64,000 bases of DNA from Crossaster papposus. Lineage: Eukaryota; Echinodermata; Asteroidea; Velatida; Solasteridae. The position numbers were made by a program, and so were the translations under genes. Below, piece by piece: positions 1 to 12,500 of this stretch (the stretch's first letter is position 1; each line of letters starts with the position of its first letter). The DNA is taken from contig JBAIAA010000028.1 in assembly GCA_037893245.1 (NCBI GenBank), positions 1,550,001-1,614,000 on the forward strand. Direction: 5' to 3'. The notes below the pieces were generated by a model. That model was given only the letters and a program-made list of their open reading frames with translations. It was not told the origin of the DNA and searched no databases.

Positions 1-330
1 TGTACTGCGCATTTTAAGTAACACCCTGTTTTAACGGTATGTTCCTCATGCACGTGCTCATACATGGAGATTGATGCTCGCGTTACACCTGTTGCTTGAT
101 ATGGTGTAATGCAGAGTGATTTAGGACTATTAATATAGTACCGAATCGTTGGTAGTACTGCACATGCTGTGTGTAGTTTCAACCAATAAAAGGGTTATGC
201 ACCAAACTTCACAAAGCCTTTAAAACTGGCTGAGCCATGTCTTATCAGCCGTTTTAAACATATTACGAGTCGGGCTCTCGACCAATAGGAATGGCCAAAC
301 TGTCTCAGGCATTTGTAGGTTATCACGTCA
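1..330. repeat. Dispersed repeat 'F' covering the left edge
   Basis: The stretch TTTCAACCAAT...CTCTCGACCAATAGGAA..CAAACTGTCTC (about 175-310) recurs in diverged form at 56088-56247 plus 56985-57010, where it is split by a hAT insertion. The family is unidentified. It lies in the last, partial FBXO11 intron. Confidence 0.5.
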
Positions 331-397
331 CAGAGGCACATATGTTTTTTTACCTAATTTCTTTATTATTCTAATGGCCTATTTCCAAACTTCTCAC

Positions 398-504
398 CTG
401 AGCGTGGTCGTTGATGAACAGTCCTACATTCTCGCAGTCACTGATGACGCAATTCTTGACAGTGGGCGCTGCGTTTTTGCCACTGACACTTACGGCTGCC
501 CCCA
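398..504 (-). CDS. FBXO11: FBXO11 coding exon 9 (last exon in window)
   Basis: The 107-base exon encodes [19 protein letters not shown] and [23 protein letters not shown] and DHAQ are near-invariant in FBXO11. It ends in phase 0 at CAG|gtgaga. The next exon is beyond the left edge. Confidence 0.95.
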
Positions 505-3500
505 CTGGTAAATGAACAGCGAGAGAACACAAGTGTCAGAATGCTGCAATGTCTAGTTCTGGGTTAGGGGCCATTCAAAACTAACACCTCTAACAGGGGT
601 TTAGTTGTTAATAACCACTAAAGACCAGTAAGAGGTATTAGTGGTTTTTTTCATGGGATGGCCAGCAAAATATGCAATAATGTTGCAATAATGTTACAAA
701 TGAATTCTTCCAACTTTCATCTGGAACCAAAGTAAAGATTGATTATGCCATTTAAAACATTTATAAAAAAAATTAAAATAAAAAAATAAAATAAAAAAAA
801 CTGTTTGAAAACAAAAACAAAGCGATGGATACCATGGTTACAGAGGTTAAAGTTATAGTATACCATTTGTCAGTTGTGCATTTTTATCGTTTCAAGCAGC
901 AAAAGTTCGCAAAATTAAAAAAGAATGGTGCTTGACAACTAACCTGACAAAGTTTTAGCTCTGTGAATGCTGTGCATTCCGAAACAAATATTACAAGATT
1001 TTGATTTCAATTCAAAATTTTCCAAGTCACAATTAGAATTCTGACAACAACCGCAGCGCCTTCTCATTTAGCCGAGAGCAGCCATGTGCAGGTCACGCAC
1101 TGAACCAACCAATTATAGTGCCCATACATGTTTGGAAATTACATTTGTTTAAAATTATTTTCTGCAAAATGACAGCATTCCAGAAGCAGTAATTTCACAG
1201 GCAGTTTCGAGTCGATATCTTTACAACAAGTAAGCTTTTCAACAGTATTTTGGTTAGTTACTTTTTGGATAGCTGCAAATGGTATACTACTGCTTTTAAC
1301 CAGTTCGCGCCGGAGGACGTAAATACACGCAAAGTTTTCCCAAGATTTAAAACGGGTGACGCATAAACACGTCATGAGCAAGGCCGGGAATGTCTGTCAG
1401 CAGCGAGCAAGGCCGGGAATGTCTGTCAGCAGCGAGCAAGGCCGGAAATGCGTGGGTGTGCTTCCCGGTACCATCGGCCTGAACCCGACTCGGATCGAGT
1501 TTCGTTAAAAATAATCACGCGCCTCGGCTCGGCGATGTGAAAAAAATCCTGGCACGAACTGGTTAAGAGGTGTCATTGATGAGACATGTACCAAGGAGGT
1601 TTGGGTTGGAAGGAGCATGGGGAGGAGATGAGAGGGAGAAGGATTGGGGGCTGATAACAAAAACCACTTGTACCCCTTGCTCTACCTTGTGAGCGACTAC
1701 GGATGTTGCAGCTATCGATGATTGGCGAGCAGCATGAGCCCACCTCCACGCAGGAGTGCTTGTGGTGGGGTGTGTTGGACTGGTGGTCAGGGTTAAACTG
1801 GATCAAAGACAGAGAAAAAAAAAAGAGAACTATTAACTGCGAGTGAACAAAATGCATCAAAAAAAATGGTCCTGTATGCTGTTAAATAACAAGCCCCAAA
1901 GCTTTGGTACACAATGAAGCTTCACTGTCAAGATCAATTTAAGCGATCTTCGGAATGCGTTTCCGAAAGATTTTCGAAAGATTTGTGATAAACCCCCATC
2001 CAAGAATCACTCCATCCAAGTTATATGGAAAAACCTTTCTGCAGACAAAGAAAGAGTTGAAGCATTTTTTAACCATGACCTCTGATGACACCCAAAATGA
2101 CCTTTGACCTCCATAATCTGATGAAGACTTCTCACTGTTTTCCCACTTGTTTTTCCACTCAAGTGTCACTGCATTCAAGTTTTATCAAAATCCATCAAAG
2201 CATGTACAAGTTATACTTCTTTTTTTTCAAAAACTTATAGGTAGGATACACCATTTGCTGATATCAAAAATTTGTACTGCCAAATTATTAAGAAATATCT
2301 TACTTATTTGAAAGTAAATAATGATTGTAGGCATCTAGTAAAATGATTGCGCTAGATATGATGTAATTGTTCTGTACAATTAAATTGTATATAACAAAAT
2401 CACGATCGCCAGACAGCGATCGCAAAAAAAAACCAAGAACAACTGCCCGACGCCGGTTAAAAATTAACCTCATTTTTCTTGCTTTTTTCTCGGCATCCAT
2501 GATTGTAAAACTTTGGACAGGTCAGTTAAAAACAATATTTACTATAAAATACAACCCCCCAAATCCACCCATTCCGGATATACTACCTTTAAGTTTGTTT
2601 AGGCAACACAAACTTGTTTGGTGTGTCCAGAAGGCATTTGGTCTGCTTACCCTAATGCTGATATGTCCAAGGTAGGCATCCTCACAGCCCTCAAAGAAAA
2701 CAAATGTCGACTCCTTAAAGTTCTCTACAATGACGCTGTCAGGGATATGTCCAGGTGCTACACATATAAAAGAGTAAATACAAATTAGCTAACAACACGT
2801 GGGTTTTCGCAGGATGTATTTTTTATAAAACTTGCACATTGATTGCATGATGATCTGTACAATGTACCTTGCCTTTTGGTTAATTCTACATTGTATATGA
2901 GGAGCATCTATCAAATGGGTCAAGGCCGGTTTGTATTCAGCGAGAGAGTCCTTGAATGCGAATTTGTGACTTTAGTGCAAGTTTTGCACTGCAAATTTGC
3001 AAAAGTTGAACACTTTTTAACTTCGGCAAATTTTGCTGCGAATGTTTTGTGACGACAAATTTGCATCGCGTTCACGTGAATTATGAACCAGACTTAAATC
3101 CTAAAACTCATTTCCAACAGTAAACCACTCCAATCCGAGATTACCAATGTGCATCTAGATGTACCATACAATCTGTGCACTGGCGACTGGAACAATAGAT
3201 TAAAATAGCACCATTTCATCCTATCTTCACCAAATTTGCTGAAATCTGAAATCAGACCTTTGAGGGAGAGGGGGGGGGGGGGGGATTGAGTTTTGGAAAT
3301 AAACTCAAAATAAACTTGAAATAAACTTGAAATGCCAAAGGCAACTCAAAGTGTGGACTAAAGGAAAGTCTGGAAGAACAAGCCCCTCACACTGAAACAA
3401 TACAAGATCATCTCTTCACAGCATGAATAGGGTTGGATGGGTAACTAGTCCACTGCAAGGCATTAATAATGCCTCTACCCATATTGTGTGTAGAAGTGTC

Positions 3501-6500
3501 CTAGCCCAGGACGGGCTTGAACCCCCAACCTGCAGAACTATCAGCAGACTACAAATTCAATGCTTCAGACTTCGGTACGAGTATGGCAATTTTCATGACC
3601 AAAATCAAAAACGTTTCATCTGTGGTTTGTGCACTTAAAGAACTAATTTAATTCTGAATGTGAACCAAGCTATAAAGTCTACTCTGGAGCATCAGGTGTT
3701 GTTTCTCTTAGTGGTCTAACCCAACTCTCTCTTTCTTAATACAAATATAAGTTGTTTGTCGTAGCACCATGTGGTAATTATATTTAGTTATTTGTGTGGT
3801 TCTGATAAGAACCAGAGGGAACAACGTTTCGGACCGTATGCTCTGCCAGTCGTCAGGAGACTGGGGCTACTGTTGCCAATTTTTTTGAGTTAAATTCTAT
3901 TCTTACCAGCACCAAGTATGCAGACGGGTGTGTCGATGTACAGCCACTCTCCACTGTACACCCCAGCATGTAGTAGGATAAGTGGGTAGTCGCTACCCTC
4001 TACCGAAGACAGAGCCTCCTCTATCGTGTCGTAATACTGGATTTCCCTTCCTTTGTACATCTCCATGTTGTCATAGATGCGCCGTGCGTGGCCTGGCTTG
4101 ACGTGGACTGCATTGTACTAAGAAGTGACACGGAAGATACCCCGAACAAGTTAGATTTAGTTTGAATACTGGTTGCAGACTTATGCAGAGGTAGATTGGA
4201 GAAAATAAACAAATCTACCAAATAACCGGCAGAGGGTCGTCGAGGATAAATGTTACCTCAACAGTCCTGAATACTCCAATTGGAGAGATACATACAGAGA
4301 TTACGGGCAGTTTCACGGGAAAGGTTGCAAAATGAAAAATAGGTAATCGATGCTTTATTTCACAAGAAGACTTTGTGGGAATTTGCTGGTTTTTGTCCTA
4401 CAAGGACCTCTATGTTGTAGGAGTCTCCAAAAATAATTTCACAGTTTTACGTATTAGGATTCTCAAATTATAAGCTCACATGAGTGCTAAAACACAAGAT
4501 TTGGAGTCTCATTCACATTTTCTTGGAACTGCAATTGATGAGAAATAAAAATTAAATGCCACAGGAACCACCCAGACTTGCAAGGACATAGAAGTATGTC
4601 CCCAAAATCTGTACACCAGATTTCATTAGGCTGGGCCAACTCATTTTTTTGTTATGCTATTTTGAGGGAGACGTTGATTTGTTCGTTAAAGGTTTTTTCA
4701 AAATGTCCTTTCCTGAACATGATATTTTTTTCTAGAATGAAAAGAAAGGAAACACAACTTATTGCCTGTCAAAATGATGCTACATACTCCAGTAATAAAA
4801 TATAAAAATATTGGAATTGGGAAATCACAAGTAAATTTGATAAAGCAGCAGTCGCATATGCCACGCAAATGTTCGTTAAAAATGTCCTTTCCTGAACATG
4901 GCCTCCCTTTTTTTACATGAAGTCAGAGATAAAACTTGTTTGACATAAACATGTACCTAGGGGTAGACTTACTTGATTTAACAGACTATACAAAGATTCA
5001 GACTCGAACCCTGCTTGCTGTTGTGGCATTGTCGTTAAACTGCATTGTCCTTTCCTGAACATATAGTTTAACAGAGTACTTGCCAAAGCCATTGTTGCTT
5101 AAATTTGATGAAGTATATGCTTATATTGTCTGTAGAGTTTATGTTTTAAAATTAAAACCAACTATGGCCAGAAAGTGTTAGTGTTTTGTTCTTACAGGTC
5201 ATTTACTCACTTGTGTTTACACACAGTATGAGTACACATGTGCATATACACTTATCTTTACAAGTCACACTTAAATCCAATATTTGTCAGGAATTGGCTG
5301 ATCTACAGTTTCATATCATCATTTTCACAAAATACATGCATTAGTTTGAGTCAATTTAATTATAATTTACTGTTTTAGTCTAGTTCTGTGTATTAAAGTG
5401 TTCAGGAAAGGACACTTTTTTTTAACGAGTTGAGCAACATCTGTCAAACACTCTTTTAACAGTTCTTTCTGTGTGTCCAGCCATTTCATTAGTTTTACCT
5501 ATGTATCAAAGCTTTGTGACACACACGGTTAGTTTGCGAGGGTTGCTATTTTCTGTTGAAGTAAATATAGGACCATGTTGAACATTGTTAAAATGTGTGT
5601 CCTTTCCTGAACATAAATAAAATGATATATGTATTTAACCAAAAACTTCTGAAGTAATTTTATCAGAATTTTGTGTAAAACAGTAAATGTGTCAAGATTG
5701 GTATTCTTTTATTGAAATTGTCACTGAAAAACTTGTATATTGATCATTGTTAAAAATTGTGTCCTTTCCTGAACATGTTAAAAACATTTAACAAGGAACA
5801 AGTACAGATACACATGAACCTTCCTCCGTGCATACAAGTGTACAAATACTTCAAACTGTTGTGGGCGTGATGTGCCCATTCCTTAGACCCCATTTTGTAG
5901 AAAGCACCATGCTGACTGAATAAAGTTCACTGGATAATAGTTTAATTATCTAAGCATTTCTTGTTGGGGCCTACACTGTACGTGTATCAATGTCTCAATT
6001 TAAAGTTATTTTCACCAGCAATGATTATTAATCATTTAAAGTGATGGACATTACTTCAGTTTACTTTATTGTCATGTAGGAAATGCACGGTGCTATGCTA
6101 CATGTAGAACTTGTTAAATATTGTGTCCTTTCCTGAACGTAAATACACAGCAGTTAGTTGCAGCATTAACAAGGTACAAACTAATCTGCCTCACAAATGT
6201 ATAACCTCCCAACTCTAAAACAAAAAAAAACACCTAAATAACACTTTTACAAATAAATAAGTTACTCTAACATGCTTTACCTACATGTAGTATGTTGGTG
6301 TACATGTACATGTAGTAACACATCATGCACGCTGTATATCAAACATATTTTATCAGTTTTATTTAATTTTCTTAACAAACTATGTTCATGTCATTATATT
6401 GCTACTCTATTGCCACTCTTTATTAGTTTTAAGGTTATATTTCTTGATAAGATCAAATGTTAGACCGAATGTAATATTTGTTAAAATTGTTGTCCTTTCC

Positions 6501-9500
6501 TGAACACAATGAACCCTTTTCATAGCCATGATAAAGACCATAGTAACTCTATAACGCAGCACACTATCAATGCAATTTCTTTGCCAATTGTTCTACCATG
6601 CATACAGCCCTTGGACAAAAGTGCAAATAATCAGCAGGCTGAATGGTTTCCTGTAAAACAGAAATGAAAGTTTGTGTTTCAAGGAAAACAAGTTATAAAA
6701 CTGAATTTTCCGTCAATATATGAAATTACATGTCATTTTTCGTAGCCTAGAGTGCATTAATATTCAAGACATGACTACTGTAATGACTTTCAATCATTTT
6801 AAAGCAACTCCAAGCATGTTTGAGATGTGGAATTAGCAGTTTATGATACCTACCTCCATTTCACCAATTCTATAGTCTGCAAAGTGTAAAGTGTCTTAAA
6901 ATTAAAACGAAAACATGTTTCAGCTTTGCCATTCACATTTTCTAGTACCTTTATGTATGTACTTTCAACAAATAACCATGTTTTAGCGATACAACAAGTT
7001 TCATTTTTGACCCCCCGTGAGACTTTTTTGCAACCTTTCCCGTGAAACTGCCCTTACAGAGATGTACAGGTACATGTACTGTACATACTGTACATACTGT
7101 ACGAAGATACATAGATTTTCTCTTTCATGCGTTAGATAAACTTTCATTGGTTAAAAACTGCAGGGATGCCAGATTGTTAAAGGGATTCTTTAACAATCCA
7201 TCATCCTCATCATGATTCTCCATATTCATCATGGGGCACGTAGAGACGCCTAAACCAAACTATCGGATGCATACTGCCACAGCTGTTTAACAATGCCCAA
7301 AACAGAAAAAATCCTTCTGAGAGTTCTTGATTATAGAAAGTTTAATTCATGTTCATTACACAAAAAATTCTTTAACACTAACAACCCCATCAAACTCCAA
7401 CTGCAGGTTTTGCTAGGTTTTGGCAAGTTTGGTACCAAACATTAGCAACTTGTTGTTGGACTTTTTTTGACTCGGTTCCAAAGACCCAAGGAGGCCCTGT
7501 TGAATTATGTGAGGTTCAGGGCAGAAAGGCATAAAACTTGTAAAAATATTAAAGTTTAGGGGAATGCACATGCATTTGTTCGTGGGTGACCTAGGGCTGG
7601 TCACGTCACAGTTCCTGGTCAACTGTAAGTGTATGCACATGCACATGTACACCCTGTGTGTCACCACTCAAGCACACATGGTACCACTGGACAGTCATCA
7701 CTGCACTGATACTGAACAATGCACTGACCCATCTGTACCAAGTCAATCAAACTTCAACTGTTGGAGTTTAGCAGGTTTAGTATGCTTTCTAGTGCAATAG
7801 CTTAGGGAGTTAGGGTTAAAGGTAGTATACACCATTTGCAGATATCGAAAAAATTTACTACCGAATTATTAAGAAATATCTTACTTATTTAAAAGTAAAT
7901 AATGATTGTAGGCATCCAGCAAAATAAGGGCCCTAGATATCCTGTAATTGTTCCAAAAAATTGAATTGTATAAACCAAAATTCATTCTCGCCGTCCGGCG
8001 AGCGCGAAAAAACAAAGATAACATAAGAATAACTGCTCGACGCCGGTGGAAAACAAACGCTGTTTTTCATGCTTTTCTCGGCATCCATGAATGTAAAAAT
8101 TCGGACAGGTCAGTTAAACGATATTTACTATAAAATACAACCCCCCAAATCCACCCATTCCTGATAATTCAACAAATTACCAATGGTGTATACTACCTTT
8201 AAGTGAACAGTTAAACTACAAAATGAAAAATGAACTTGTTTAAAAGACCCCAATCAGCTTACTAGTGTTTTGAAGCTCTCCTTCCAAATGTTAGGAGAGT
8301 CGACCTTGTCTGGTTGTACAAACTTAAACCTGGTGGGTGATGGACGAAGTACAGGCAGGGACATCTCATAGACTGACTGGTACATCTTTTTCCTATAAAG
8401 TAAAAATAGAAATCACAACATTTGGTGATTTATTATAAGGGCAAAAGTAGACATAACTAGCGAGTGAAAAATCCACACGCAGCACAAGTTTAAATACATG
8501 TATGATATCAAATTAACCATTACTACCTCAAACCCATCAAACTCTAACTCCACGTTTTTGGCAGGTTTGGTTCCAAACCATAGCAACTTGTTGTTTCACT
8601 TTGTTTGACTAAGTACCAAAGGCCAAGGAAGATCCTGCTGAATTCTGTGAGGTTCTGGGCAGAAAGGTATGAGACTTGTAAAAATGTCGGAGTTTTGGGG
8701 GAATGCACAGGCATTTATTCGTGGGTAACTCTCGGCTGGTCACAGCACAGTTCCTGGTCAACTGTAACTGTACATGTACACCTTGTGTCCTCACTCGAGC
8801 ATGTACATGTACATGTACATGTATATCACTGGCTGATACTGCACTGATACTGAACAATAATGCATTGACCCATCTGAAGTCAATCAAGTACCGGGTAGAA
8901 CATCAAAATCTACTTAATTGACTTCAGATGGGTCAATAAATTTGATGTATTTGGGAAGGTTATCTTTAGGGTTAAACTGAACAGAAGTTAACATGGAATT
9001 GCCTATTTGGCAGAATCATTTAATTTCTATATGACAAGGAAATCAATTCTGAGCTTAATAAATGTATGTTTTTCTTAACCAGTTTGCGCCAGGATTATTT
9101 TAACATCACCGAGCCGAGGCGCGGAATTGTTTTTAACGAAGCACACCCATGACATTTCTGGTCTTGCTCGCTGCTGACAGACATTTCCGGCCTTGCTCGT
9201 GACGTGTTTATGCATCATCCATTTCGAATCTGGAGAAAACTTTGCGTATACATACGTCCTCCGGCGCGAACTGGTTAAAAACAGCTTTCGGAAGCTAACC
9301 CACAGCACTAAAAGCAAGGTAGAAGCCTGCTGAATCTAACAAAATCCAACAGACGATTTCCACTTGTTTTTGTTTAGTTATGTTTAGGGTTAGTTAAGTG
9401 TCCAAACACTCACAACAGTAGACCTAAGCCGCGCCACACACGGCGGCTCTATATAAGAGCTTAGCCTTGTTGTTCTTCTGCCAAATTTGACTTACGGGAA

Positions 9501-12500
9501 CTTATCAGAAAGGCAAAAAAACAAAAAAACAAAAACGGTTTTTGATTCTTAAACCCTGGTCATATTTATTTTATGACAATCCCCATACCCTTAAAAAAAC
9601 AAAATCGTCTCGACCCCTATCTTCCAGACCCTAATTTCAGAATGTCACTACATGCCCAAGCTGGAGCCCAAGCCGGAGTTTCGAAAATGGCCCCATGCAT
9701 ACCTGCCCGGACCTGTTGGTCTGAATAGGATTTTGCAGGTGTGTGGAATCCAAGCAATGACAGTGATCATTTTTCATTTTTTCATTGAACAGAACTGTAA
9801 ACAGAAGTAATACTGTAGCTGTAGTGCTGATTCCCTGTGGTTTGTTTAGGCCTACTGTTGTAAACAAACAAACTGAACTTAAGCGAGGTGTAAGGGACAA
9901 AGAATATTTCCCTCCTCTCTCCTCCGCGACCCCCCTCCCCCCACAAAAGAATTCCCCTACCTACATGTACATGTACCTTAATTGGGAAGGCCTTGTAATC
10001 AGAAACTGAATATTTGTTTTGTTGGCCTAAGCATTTAAAGAGAGCAAACAAAATCACAACCAAAACTGCACTATAATGTCACACAACAGTGTTGTTTTGG
10101 TTGTACACTGTAGTCGAACAGTGCCCTCCGAACATTATGAAATAAACATTCAGGAAATAATTCTCTGCAGTATTGTGCATTTGAACTAGACACAATGACG
10201 GGGCTCCTGCACGAATTCGTGCTTGTTTAATATTAACTAACACAAGATCGATGCTTCATTATGTACATTGTACTGGTAATACCGGTACACATTTTGTATA
10301 CCGGTACATGTTCCTATACATGTACATTTAACAATTGTTGCCTGCTGTGACATGGTCCATGGCGTTTTGTACACCCGAGGGGGTAAATGGCACCCGAGGC
10401 GAAGCCGAGGGTGCCATTTGCCCCCGAGGGTGTACAAAACGCCATGGACCATATCACAGCAGGCAACAATTGTTTTGTTATACCACGGTAATAGATTACA
10501 GCAGGCAAGAATTGTTTGTTATGGGTCCGTCCGTTCCCGTTGCGGTGCAAAATTGCCGAAGTAGTCGCACTGAATGTTCCGTGTTTTTCTTCGTACTGGC
10601 GCTGTCTTGCTCGAAAATCAAATTTCTGATCTCCTCTTTTGAACGAGACAGAAATCGCTTCTTCGGAGGTGACTTAATGCTGTCGTCTGCCGACATTACG
10701 GAGAAAATAAGGAAAAATTGGAACAGAAAAAAAGCAGACGAACAGCATAAACGAAAGCCGGTGTAAACAACAATGGCGGTCGTTAGTCGTTGCCGAAAGT
10801 GCTAACTTCACTGTTCCCTGTTTACATCGCACAGGAACATACATCAATTTACGTAGTACCAGCTAATATAACACAGCGTTGCTAGACTCTAATATCAGTC
10901 GCTTCCATGGTATTTATCACAGAAATGGCCGGCCAGGCTATGCGCTAGCGTGTAAAAAAAGATTCCGCGGCCTGGAAAAAGAAAGTTCATGTACCCCGTG
11001 GGGTACATGCACCACGCCACCGTACTCGGCGTACATCACTCATACCATGCTCATACATCGGCACACTCGGATACATGCGTTTTTGTGGCATGTCACGTGA
11101 ACGCTTCTCGACCAATAAAAATTCACAATCTATTGCCGCGGTATAACAAGTACAAATGTACTACATTGTACATGTACAATGTGTTAATTAAGTACATGAT
11201 TCATGTGGATGATGTATCCACCGTAAGCTGCAGCATCATTTATAATTCATCACATGTTAACCTCATGTGACAAGTAAACATATAATGTTGATTGAGAAAG
11301 ATGGTTATCCGATTTAATATATTAAAATATTAAATAAATACATTATTTCAAGTACATTTTAAGTATATTATTGGAAGCCCCTGCAAATTAGCTATCATTT
11401 GGTGAAATGGGCAAAGAAATACAACAAAATATCTAAGTTGTAATGAAAACAAAAAGGGGAAAAACAAAGTTATCTATGGCGGGAATACTAAAAATATGCA
11501 AAGACATGTCGTTTTACTACAGGCTAGGCATGAATGACGCACCCAAGAAAATGGAATCCTTAATCATTCTCAGTAAAGTGAAAGGAATAACAAAATAAGA
11601 CAGAAATCATTCCAGAAAACTGTATCCATTTCAACTGTCTGTATCTTTTAATTTGGATCTGCTCTGCAATAAACAAAAACATTTTTGAAGGTTTACAGTG
11701 TTTGTGCATGTGTTTTAGAATGATTCAATAAACTGTGGGTTAAAGGTACTAGGACACACCATTTGCAGAAATCTAAACATTTTACTCCCGAATTATTAAG
11801 AAATATCTTACTTATTTAAAAGTAAATATTGATTGTAGGCATCCAGCAAAATTATTGCGCGAGATATCTTATAATTGTTTCAAAAAATTGCATTTTATAA
11901 AAACTAATTCACGATCGCCGGATGGCGATCGCGAAAAAAACAAGAACATAAGTGACCTGTTCCAACGAAACCCGGACAAAGTCGCACAATGTGTTTTGTC
12001 ACAATGTACTCCTGAAGTCATTTCTGGATGGATTTTACCATTTTGAGGTTTTAGGTTTTCCTAAGTCACTCACTATTAATCTACAATCTCCTCAAATTTG
12101 CCAATTAACTATCATCTGGTGAAATGGGAAATAATACAACAAAATATCTAAGTCGCAATGACAAAAAAAAGGGGAAAAACAAAGTTATCCATGGATAGAA
12201 CACTAAAAAATATGCAAAGACGTGTCGGTTTTACTACAGGCTAGGCATGAATGACGCACCCAAGAAAATGGAATCCTTAATCATTCTCAGTAATGTGAAA
12301 GGAATAACCAAATAAGACAGAAATCATTCCAGAAAACTGTATCCATTTCAACTGTCTGTATCTTTTAATTTGGATCTGCTCTGCAATAAACAAAAACATT
12401 TTTGAAGGTTTACAGTGTTTGTGCATGTGTTTTAGAATGATTCAATAAACTGTGGGTTAAAAGCCGTATACATGTACATGTACATTATAGGTACCGGGTA

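Noticed and set aside
3420..3600. tRNA gene
   Set aside because: Only T-arm-like and anticodon-arm-like pieces are visible; no complete cloverleaf or acceptor stem.
4704..6506. CRISPR-like repeat-spacer appearance of the 16-mers
   Set aside because: Spacers of 150-350 bp, one inverted copy, intronic animal context and transposon boundaries rule out a CRISPR array.
9437..9470. TATA-like CTATATAAGAGC as a gene promoter
   Set aside because: It lies mid-intron with no exon nearby on either strand.
10335..10766. 143-codon open frame
   Set aside because: It crosses the 143-bp palindrome and a transposon end; the first third is a palindrome read on both strands. No recognised domain.
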